Shown here piece after piece: positions 7,065 to 12,561 of a stretch of 17,350 nucleotides of DNA. The first letter of the stretch is position 1. Every line of letters begins with the position of its first letter. The translations under genes and the position numbers were made by a program. This stretch comes from an uncultured Collinsella sp. (GTDB taxonomy: Bacteria > Actinomycetota > Coriobacteriia > Coriobacteriales > Coriobacteriaceae): the NCBI GenBank assembly GCA_902478935.1, contig CABSMV010000029.1, positions 1 to 17,350 of the forward strand, written 5' to 3'. The notes under the pieces are model-generated. The model was not told the DNA's origin. It made no database searches and saw only the letters and a list, made by a program, of their open reading frames with translations.

Positions 7065-7817
7065 ATGAGCGAAACCAATAACTCGAACGAGGTCGTCGTT
7101 AGCATCAAGAACCTCCAGAAGGCCTTTGGCGATAACGTGGTCCTGCGCGATATCGATTTGGATGTGCACAAGGGCGAGGTCGTCGTAGTCCTGGGTCCTT
7201 CAGGCTCGGGCAAGTCGACGATGCTTCGCTGCATCAATCGTCTGGAGCATCCCACGAGCGGCTCGATTATCGTTGAGGGCGTGGATGTGTGCGCCAAGGG
7301 TGTCGACCTTAACAAGGTGCGCACGCATCTGGGTATGGTGTTCCAGCAGTTCAATTTGTTCCCGCACCTGTCGGTCAAAAAGAACGTCATGCTCGCGCAG
7401 CAAAAGGTGCTCAAGCGCAGCAAGGAAGAGGCCGAGAAGATTGCCAACGAGGAGTTGACCAAGGTCGGCCTTGCCGAGCGTATCGACTTTATGCCGAGCC
7501 AGCTCTCGGGCGGCCAGCAGCAGCGCGTTGCCATCGCCCGCGCCCTGTCGATGAACCCGCACGTCATGCTCTTTGACGAGGCCACCTCGGCGCTCGACCC
7601 TGAGCTCGTGCGCGACGTCCTGGGCGTCATGCGTGACCTGGCGCACGACGGTATGACCATGATCGTCGTGACGCACGAGATGGGCTTTGCCCGCGATGTC
7701 GCCGACCGCGTCGTCTTTATGGACGGAGGCGTCATTGTGGAAGAGGGTACGCCGAGCGAGGTCTTCGACCATCCTAAGAGCGAGCGCACCAAGGCGTTCT
7801 TGGGCAATATCTCGTAG
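7065..7817 (+). CDS. Amino-acid ABC transporter ATP-binding protein (GlnQ/ArtP type)
   Basis: Cytoplasmic ATPase that powers the importer formed with the two preceding gene products; 250 residues, a full-length member of the polar amino-acid subfamily. Motifs in order: Walker A GPSGSGKST (44-52), Q-loop VFQQFNLFP (Q94/Q95), signature LSGGQQQ (147-153), Walker B VMLFDEATSALD (167-178) and H-loop VTHE (H204). The ATG at 7065 follows AAGGAGG, which overlaps the stop codon of the permease gene. The transcript ends at the strong hairpin at 7841-7880. Confidence 0.95.
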   Translation: MSETNNSNEVVVSIKNLQKAFGDNVVLRDIDLDVHKGEVVVVLGPSGSGKSTMLRCINRLEHPTSGSIIVEGVDVCAKGVDLNKVRTHLGMVFQQFNLFPHLSVKKNVMLAQQKVLKRSKEEAEKIANEELTKVGLAERIDFMPSQLSGGQQQRVAIARALSMNPHVMLFDEATSALDPELVRDVLGVMRDLAHDGMTMIVVTHEMGFARDVADRVVFMDGGVIVEEGTPSEVFDHPKSERTKAFLGNIS

Positions 7818-7840
7818 CCGGTTGATGTAACTGCCGTTAC

Positions 7841-7880
7841 AAAAGAGCGGGGCTGGACTTGAATCCAGCCCCGCTCTTTT
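7841..7880. terminator. Strong bidirectional intrinsic terminator
   Basis: A perfect 17-bp stem (7841-7857 with 7864-7880) with a 6-nt loop, flanked by AAAA on the left and TTTT on the right. It therefore works in both directions and separates the convergent ABC transporter and flavodoxin transcripts. Confidence 0.95.
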
Positions 7881-7932
7881 GTAGGGATGGGGATGCGCTT
7901 TGATGCAGGCTCTCTTGGAGGCCCTGGGTTCG

Positions 7933-8352
7933 TTACGCGAGCTCGGCTCCGAGGGCCTTGCAAGCGGTCTCGCCCTCGTCGTCGGGCGCGTCGTAGCAGA
8001 TGGTGGAGTCCACGACGTTGACGCCGGCCTCGTCGGCGTCGGCCTTCCAGTTGTCCATCCACTCGCCCTCGGCCCACGAGTAGGAGCCAAAGAGGACGAC
8101 CTTCTTGTCGCCGAGGGACTCCTTGACCTCGTCCCACATAGGCTGGAACTCGTCATACTCAAGCTCCTCGGAACCCATGGCGGGGCAGCCGAAGGCAATG
8201 GCGTCATAGCTGGCGGCCTTGTCTGCGGAGAAATCGGCGCAGGAGATGACTTCTGCCTCGGCGCCGGCATCGGTTGCACCTTCGGCAACGAGGTTTGCCA
8301 TGGCCTCGGTGTTGCCTGTACCGCTCCAGTAGACGACTGCGATCTCGCTCAT
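7933..8352 (-). CDS. Flavodoxin
   Basis: Small FMN-binding electron carrier, 139 residues, expected to replace or complement ferredoxin, particularly when iron is short. The FMN phosphate-binding loop is visible at the N-terminus (YWSGTGNTEAMANLV). The later loops FGCPAMGSEEL and FGSYSWAEGEWMDNW match the flavin-contacting regions of short-chain clostridial-type flavodoxins. The protein is strongly acidic, as usual. The ATG at 8352 has AAAGGAAA about 7 bases upstream. It is the second gene of a transcript that starts with the DUF3793 gene, 46 bases upstream. Confidence 0.93.
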   Translation of the reverse strand: MSEIAVVYWSGTGNTEAMANLVAEGATDAGAEAEVISCADFSADKAASYDAIAFGCPAMGSEELEYDEFQPMWDEVKESLGDKKVVLFGSYSWAEGEWMDNWKADADEAGVNVVDSTICYDAPDDEGETACKALGAELA

Positions 8353-8398
8353 ATGTTTTCCTTTCGGTTGTGCGGCGTGCGGCCGCGTTTTGTATGCT

Positions 8399-9103
8399 CT
8401 ATCGGGTTGCCTGGACAAGTTGTCCCAGGGTGCAGCCCTGTTGATAGATATAGGTAAGGTATTGCGTGCATGCGCGATAGGAGTCAAAGGTCGTGAGCGC
8501 CTGTTCGACGTTCGTGTATACCTTCCAGGCGCCAATGACCTTATAGTTTTCGCCGTGCTGGACGATAAACTGATGGACATCTTCGTAGGGATAGCCCAAA
8601 AAATAGCCAATTTCGTGGGGGAACTCGCACATACACCCCGTATCGCAGTGCCTATTTCGCGCGAGTGCGCAGACACTGCCGTCATAGGCGCTTTCTGCGG
8701 CATTGCTGCTTGCCAGCGTGATGCGCGCGGCGAGATGCACCAGGGATGCGGGCAGGTTGTGGACATCGTAGCCTTCGGCGACAAGCGCCGTCGCGGCGCG
8801 GGGGTCGGAGAGATATCGCATAAGGTCCGCAGGGCGGTACACATAGATGAGCGCTCCGCAGGGGCGCCAGACCAAAACGCTCATATGGATCCCGAGTGGC
8901 TGGAGCTCGCGGTTGCATTGGGCTATGACGGCGAGCAGGCGAGAGCGTCGCTCTTCGATTTGAGCGATGCCGAGTTTTCCGTTTTGGTTGGCGTAAACGC
9001 CGGGATAGGTAAAGAGCGAAGCTGGCTTGATACCTGCGAGCGTAGGGGAGCAGTTGCGCACGACAGCCGTTTGATATGTTGGGATGTCAATGGTTCGAGT
9101 CAC
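8399..9103 (-). CDS. DUF3793 family protein
   Basis: A 234-residue protein of unknown function that I place in the DUF3793 family from its C-terminal half: EIGYFLGYPYEDVHQFI, then NYKVIGAWKVYTNVEQA. An upstream cluster, CALARNRHCDTGCMCEF, supplies four cysteines and a histidine that could bind metal or a cofactor. No signal peptide or membrane segment is seen. GTG at 9103 has AAAGGGG about 6 bases upstream. From memory, such proteins in Firmicutes are often encoded beside flavodoxins, as here, which suggests a redox or iron-related role. That role is inference. Confidence 0.75.
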   Translation of the reverse strand: MTRTIDIPTYQTAVVRNCSPTLAGIKPASLFTYPGVYANQNGKLGIAQIEERRSRLLAVIAQCNRELQPLGIHMSVLVWRPCGALIYVYRPADLMRYLSDPRAATALVAEGYDVHNLPASLVHLAARITLASSNAAESAYDGSVCALARNRHCDTGCMCEFPHEIGYFLGYPYEDVHQFIVQHGENYKVIGAWKVYTNVEQALTTFDSYRACTQYLTYIYQQGCTLGQLVQATR

Positions 9104-9142
9104 GTCGCCCCTTTCGGGTCCTCAACTGTTAGCCAAGGAAAA

Positions 9143-9170
9143 CTTATACACGAAAGTAAGCCATGGTCAA
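9143..9170 (-). promoter_or_regulatory. Promoter of the DUF3793-flavodoxin transcript
   Basis: On the minus strand, TTGACC (9170-9165) and TATAAG (9148-9143) are separated by 16 bases, about 40 bases upstream of the GTG start. This is a strong sigma-A-type match. A T-rich run (TTTTTTG) lies just upstream of the -35. Confidence 0.7.
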
Positions 9171-9196
9171 CAAAAAAGTTTGAAGAGGGAAACTAA

Positions 9197-9228
9197 TTGA
9201 CCGAACGGACATGATTTTGGGTTAAGAT
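9197..9228 (+). promoter_or_regulatory. Candidate promoter of the HMA-domain gene
   Basis: TTGACC (9197-9202) and TAAGAT (9223-9228) are 20 bases apart, longer than the usual 17. Either the promoter is weak on its own or the true -35 is different. The start point would fall in the G/C-rich operator-like sequence just downstream. Confidence 0.4.
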
Positions 9229-9232
9229 GGGG

Positions 9233-9250
9233 ACACCCTATGGGGGGTAT
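9233..9250 (+). promoter_or_regulatory. CsoR-like (copper-sensing repressor) operator
   Basis: ACACCCTATGGGGGGTAT, read in reverse as ATACCCCCCATAGGGTGT, resembles the TACCCC...GGGGTA dyad bound by CsoR/RcnR-family repressors. It sits at or just after the expected transcription start of the HMA-domain gene. The match is judged by eye, and no csoR gene lies in this window. Confidence 0.5.
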
Positions 9251-9279
9251 CTAGATAGGGTTACTTGAAAGGGGAACGC

Positions 9280-9663
9280 ATGAGTGACTTGCTCAACCCT
9301 GCGAATCTCATCGTGCTGGCCGTAATTGCCGTCGGTTTGTTTTTTGGGTTGCGTCGCATCGCCGCTTCGACTCGCGGAAAGAGCTGCTGCAGTGACGGCG
9401 CGAGCGGAAAGAAGTCCAAGAAGGTCGTGGTCGCTGATACCGATCCGTCTCATTATCCCTATAGCGAGGAGCTGCTCATCGGCGGCATGAGCTGTGACGG
9501 CTGCGCTCAGAACGTAGCCAATGCCCTGAATGCGCTGGATGGCGTGTGGGCAACGGTGACGTATGCGGACCACACGGCACGCGTGCGCTCTAAGCAGCCG
9601 ATCGATCGCGGTGCTCTCGTGGCCGCCGTGAAGGACGCGGGTTACTACGTCATGACGCTGTAA
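9280..9663 (+). CDS. Membrane-anchored heavy-metal-associated (HMA) domain protein
   Basis: A 127-residue protein likely to bind a soft metal such as Cu(I) at the membrane. One transmembrane helix is seen at residues about 8-25 (LIVLAVIAVGLFFGL). It is followed by a basic linker with a KSCC cysteine pair (C36, C37), and then an HMA fold from about residue 62 with the metal motif GMSCDGC (C72, C75). The order resembles FeoB-associated Cys-rich membrane proteins joined to a CopZ-like domain. The ATG at 9280 has AAAGGGG 5 bases upstream. No P-type ATPase is next to it. It converges on the yolD-like gene, and its only visible terminator lies inside that gene at 9858-9892. Confidence 0.85.
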   Translation: MSDLLNPANLIVLAVIAVGLFFGLRRIAASTRGKSCCSDGASGKKSKKVVVADTDPSHYPYSEELLIGGMSCDGCAQNVANALNALDGVWATVTYADHTARVRSKQPIDRGALVAAVKDAGYYVMTL

Positions 9664-9689
9664 GCGTCGCCTTGGATGCATTTCCTTGT

Positions 9690-10115
9690 CTAGGCTCGTC
9701 CGCGCAGTTCGATGTCTTGGATATCGTCGAAGTCGATGGCGATGTCCTTGAGCTTGAGGAACTTGAAGGCGGGAAGCACTTCGTCGAGAATGCCGGTGCG
9801 GCTACGATAGCCGTATGTATCGTAATAGGTGACACGCACCAAGTCGCCGCGTTTGAGGCCCTCGAGCTTTTTTGAAAGCTCGAGGGCTTTTTCTTCCGTG
9901 AGTTCGCATTTTGGTTCGACGGTAATTTCTTGCTTGCGCACGAGCTCGTAGTATCCCGTGAGGGCGGCAAAGGGCATAAACTGCGCGGCGCGGCCGGCGC
10001 GGACGGCGCCGTTGGCGGTGAGCTTTGGGTCGGCGGAGCGACGTTTTCCCTCGGGGTCCGCTAGGCGTTCAAAAGGTGTCGGTGGCCGCATCGGCTGTTG
10101 TTGGGACTTAGGCAC
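9690..10115 (-). CDS. YolD-like protein, partner of the Y-family polymerase
   Basis: A 141-residue protein of the YolD-like family, whose members are often encoded with UvrX/YqjW-type Y-family polymerases in Gram-positive bacteria and are thought to be accessory to translesion synthesis. Recognisable parts are AAQFMPFAALTGYYELVR near the middle and the C-terminal beta-rich segment RGDLVRVTYYD followed by DIQDIELRG. GTG at 10115 is chosen because GGAGG lies 5 bases upstream. Its first codons overlap the last 8 bases of the polymerase gene, so translation is likely coupled. An intrinsic terminator for the opposite strand is built into its codons for KALELSKKLEG. Confidence 0.85.
   Translation of the reverse strand: MPKSQQQPMRPPTPFERLADPEGKRRSADPKLTANGAVRAGRAAQFMPFAALTGYYELVRKQEITVEPKCELTEEKALELSKKLEGLKRGDLVRVTYYDTYGYRSRTGILDEVLPAFKFLKLKDIAIDFDDIQDIELRGRA
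9858..9892 (+). terminator. Intrinsic terminator on the plus strand, inside the yolD-like gene
   Basis: GCCCTCGAGCTTT (9858-9870) pairs perfectly with AAAGCTCGAGGGC (9875-9887) around the loop TTTG, and TTTTT follows at 9888-9892. The T-run exists only in the plus orientation. It should therefore stop transcripts from the convergent HMA-domain gene, whose stop codon is at 9661-9663, without stopping the yolD-like message. Confidence 0.8.
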
Positions 10116-11613
10116 GGTGTCCTCCAACTTGGTCGTTGCGTTCGCGCGCGGTGGCGCCGGCGGTAAAGCTCAATCCTTTGACCAGGGCGTTTTTGCCGTA
10201 CTTGCCTTTCACGGCCAGGACGGCGCGCGCCAGGTCGCGCTCGCGCTCATCCGCCTCGATATCGCTAAATAGATCGATGGTGGCAAATTCCTCGGGCATG
10301 AGGTTGCCAAATCCCAGGTTGATGCGTTTGACCGGTCGTTTGGGATCGACGGTCTGCGCCCAGAGCTCATCGAAATAGCCCATGATCTTCTTAAACGAAT
10401 TGGTTCGCTCGGGCAGCTTTCGCGAAGCGTTGGAGTGCGCGAAGAGCGCGGCATAGCCACCGCGCGGTTTGCCGCCATGCTCTCCCACAAAGATGCCATC
10501 GATTGCCTGCGCCTCACGCACCAAGCGCCGTCGTTCGTCATCGCGTTGGACGGGCTTGGGCGCACGGGGTGCGAGCTCGGGTCCAACAGTTACGGCGGGT
10601 TCGATGCTCGACGTGCTCGAGCGTAGGTGCCCGCATCCGTCCACATATTGCGCTGTGCCGCTGGCGTCGAGGCGGCGTATGTCGGCGCGCTCGCTCGCGT
10701 AGCCTACAAAGAGCGAGATGCTGTCGCACACCACGTGCTTATCGACTAAGTCCAGCACAGCGTTGTCGACCATCTCGCGCAACACGGTGTAGGCTCGCTC
10801 ATAGGCATAGCCTTTCGATAGCACTTGCCCCGTGGTTGTTGAGGTTGCCTGCGGGCGATAGGCCTGAATATCGGCGATAGTTGTCGGCTCGCGCCCAAAG
10901 GCGTGGTCGATAAGATACTCGGCATTGACGCCGAGCTCGTCGTAGAGCAGGTTTTCGTCGAGCGCCGCGACGCCCATCAAATCGTAGACGCCGTATTTTT
11001 CGAGTCGCGCTGCCACGCCGGGCCCGATGCCCCAGATGTCGGTGATGGGGCGATGGGGCCAGATCTCCTTGCGAAAGGTCTCGTCGTCGAGTATGCCGAT
11101 GCGGCTGGGTACGTGCTTGGCGGTGATATCGAGCGCCACCTTGGCCTGGAATAGGTTGGGGCCGATGCCGACCGTTGCCGTGATGCCGGTGCGCCCCAGG
11201 ACCTCGTCACGCAGCATGCAGGCGAAGCCTTCAGCGTCAGTATGGTAGAGGTCCAGATAGGGCGTCACGTCGATAAAGCATTCGTCGATGGAGTAGACGT
11301 GCACGTCCTGTGGGCTCACGTATTCCAGATAGATGCCGTAGATTTGCGCCGACACCTCCATGTAGTGCTGCATGCGCGGTACGGCCTTAATGTAGTCGAT
11401 GCCATCGGGAATCTCGAATAAACGGCAGCGGTTGTGTATCCCGAGGTCTTTCATGGCCTGTGTGATGGCGAGACAGATGGTCGTTCGTCCGCGCGATTCG
11501 TCGGCAACGACCAGGTTGGTGGTGAGCGGGTTGAGCCCGCGGTCGACGCACTCGACGCTGGCGTAGAACGTTTTAAGGTCGATGCAGATGTAGGTGTGCT
11601 GCTCGTGCGCCAT
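10108..11613 (-). CDS. Y-family DNA polymerase (UvrX/YqjW type)
   Basis: Error-prone translesion polymerase, 501 residues. Catalytic residues are intact: D12 in ICIDLKTFYASVE and D110-E111 in YSIDECFID, the two metal-binding carboxylate sites of Y-family enzymes. A helix-hairpin-helix-like segment, DIWGIGPGVAARLEKYGV, follows the palm. The little-finger region is about residues 250-450 and includes an Arg/Pro-rich linker. The ATG at 11613 is chosen because GAAGGG lies about 6 bases upstream; a GTG at 11634 is in frame but overlaps the leader. It is the first gene of a two-gene transcript with the YolD-like gene, and a LexA/DinR box upstream indicates induction by DNA damage. Confidence 0.93.
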   Translation of the reverse strand: MAHEQHTYICIDLKTFYASVECVDRGLNPLTTNLVVADESRGRTTICLAITQAMKDLGIHNRCRLFEIPDGIDYIKAVPRMQHYMEVSAQIYGIYLEYVSPQDVHVYSIDECFIDVTPYLDLYHTDAEGFACMLRDEVLGRTGITATVGIGPNLFQAKVALDITAKHVPSRIGILDDETFRKEIWPHRPITDIWGIGPGVAARLEKYGVYDLMGVAALDENLLYDELGVNAEYLIDHAFGREPTTIADIQAYRPQATSTTTGQVLSKGYAYERAYTVLREMVDNAVLDLVDKHVVCDSISLFVGYASERADIRRLDASGTAQYVDGCGHLRSSTSSIEPAVTVGPELAPRAPKPVQRDDERRRLVREAQAIDGIFVGEHGGKPRGGYAALFAHSNASRKLPERTNSFKKIMGYFDELWAQTVDPKRPVKRINLGFGNLMPEEFATIDLFSDIEADERERDLARAVLAVKGKYGKNALVKGLSFTAGATARERNDQVGGHRA

Positions 11614-11640
11614 CCGTGCCCTTCCATCAAACACATGTTA

Positions 11641-11662
11641 TTATCGAATACATGTTCGATAA
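11641..11662 (-). promoter_or_regulatory. LexA/DinR (SOS) box
   Basis: A 22-bp inverted repeat with perfect 8-bp arms, TTATCGAA and TTCGATAA. On the minus strand its core CGAACATGTATTCG matches the Gram-positive SOS consensus CGAACRNRYGTTYG at all but one position. It overlaps the -10 region of the polymerase promoter, as expected for a repressor site. Confidence 0.85.
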
Positions 11663-11687
11663 TACCCGCTTGCGCGGACATCGTCAA
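11659..11687 (-). promoter_or_regulatory. Promoter of the Y-family polymerase operon
   Basis: On the minus strand, TTGACG (11687-11682) and TATTAT (11664-11659) are exactly 17 bases apart, about 45 bases upstream of the ATG. The -10 hexamer overlaps the LexA/DinR box, so bound repressor would block the polymerase. Confidence 0.8.
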
Positions 11688-11709
11688 AACCTGTCCCTTT
11701 TTGGTGGGT
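11687..11709 (+). repeat. Short motif shared with 12420-12443
   Basis: This 23-nt sequence (AAACCTGTCCC, then TTTTTGGTGGGT) matches 12420-12443 at all but two substitutions and one missing T. At 12420 the sequence is the right arm of a long hairpin. Here there is no matching left arm, only a 5-bp GGACA/TGTCC pairing. It may be a remnant of the same repeat. It overlaps the upstream edge of the polymerase promoter. Confidence 0.5.
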
Positions 11710-11836
11710 ATGGTCGTGCGGTTGGATCGGGTTTTAACGCAACTCTAAAGAGCGTGAAACAGCTCGGAAAACCTCGCTTCTTAGCATGAGCCTAACGATT
11801 GATACCGCCTATACGCACGGAAGGGTTGTGGGAAAG

Positions 11837-12361
11837 ATGGTCAATTATGGGTTTGGTATGCCGACACGCCTTGTTGCGGATGGGGACGTGGCTCGCTGGT
11901 GTGGACGATTGGTCGCTCACTACGGCGGCACTAAGGCGCTGGTAGTGCTGGGCGGTGACAAGCATACGCGTGATGAGCTCGTCTCGGCGGCACTCGGCTC
12001 GCTCGATCGCGCCCTGCTCGAACGCGTGCTCTTTCGTTGCGGTTTGGTCGGGGGCGACGGGGGAGACGATTTGGTTGATGAGGCCGTGGCCCTGGCGACC
12101 GACGAAGGCGTGGACTTTGTCCTGGCGATTGGCGATGCCGATACTGCTGGCTTTGCGCGCGAGCTCGCGCGGCGCATGGCGGCGCTCGATGCCGGCGAAG
12201 ACGGCTTTGTGCCTTATGGATGCATTGTCTCGGAGGGCAAGGTGCCTGCTGTCGTGGGAGCCGGCGAGGTGCCCGTTTTTGCCATCATTGCGCCCGAACT
12301 GCTGGAGGGCATCGGGTCTCCTCTGCGCGAGCTGCTCGGCAGTGTGTGCGCCGCGGCCTAA
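11837..12361 (+). CDS. Protein resembling only the N-terminal domain of iron-containing alcohol dehydrogenases
   Basis: 174 residues from the chosen start. MVNYGFGMPTRLVADG matches the usual beginning of Fe-ADH proteins. A Rossmann-like fold follows with ALVVLGGDK, a D..V.EAV.LA pattern, and DFVLAIGDADTAGFARELA where the family has an AIGGGS.iDtaK motif. The protein ends just where the family's iron-binding helical domain should begin, so the Asp/His metal ligands are absent and dehydrogenase activity is unlikely. The ATG at 11837 is preferred because it aligns with the family start and the codons before it are atypical. An in-frame ATG at 11786 would add 17 residues but has no ribosome binding site. 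It may be a decayed enzyme or a repurposed nucleotide-binding domain. Confidence 0.65.
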   Translation: MVNYGFGMPTRLVADGDVARWCGRLVAHYGGTKALVVLGGDKHTRDELVSAALGSLDRALLERVLFRCGLVGGDGGDDLVDEAVALATDEGVDFVLAIGDADTAGFARELARRMAALDAGEDGFVPYGCIVSEGKVPAVVGAGEVPVFAIIAPELLEGIGSPLRELLGSVCAAA

Positions 12362-12371
12362 TATCTGCCAT

Positions 12372-12436
12372 AAAGGGATGGGTTATTTTTGGTGGGTAAA
12401 GCGTTTGACCTGCCAAAATAAACCAGTCCCTTTTTT
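12372..12436 (+). terminator. Long hairpin with T-run after the Fe-ADH-like gene
   Basis: AAAGGGA (12372-12378) pairs with TCCCTTT (12427-12433). The inner stem GGTTATTTTTGG pairs imperfectly with CCAAAATAAACC, and the loop can fold further (GGTAAA with TTTGACC). Six Ts at 12431-12436 make it a plausible terminator for the plus strand. Its size and its shared motif with 11687-11709 suggest it also belongs to a repeat family. Confidence 0.65.
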
Positions 12437-12561
12437 GGTCGGTTGCCGTTTGGGGGCCGATTGGCAACGCTCGCTGATTATGGTCTTGACCTGCGCTAGA
12501 ATAGTGGCATCTGAATGTCCGGGCGCATGGAGGCGTGCGCCCGTATGCTGAGGAGGACTCT

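Noticed and set aside
7827..7840. Small dyad GTAAC-TGCC-GTTAC next to the bidirectional terminator
   Set aside because: A 5-bp stem between a stop codon and a strong terminator is likely chance.
9131..9150. Possible DtxR/IdeR or Fur box over the -10 of the DUF3793-flavodoxin promoter
   Set aside because: Sequence around TTAGCCAAGG matches only one half of a DtxR-type site and is not a dyad. An iron box would make sense here, but the match is too weak to call.
8390..9196. Plus-strand open frame of 268 codons
   Set aside because: Shadow of the DUF3793 gene. It also runs through the promoter at 9143-9170.
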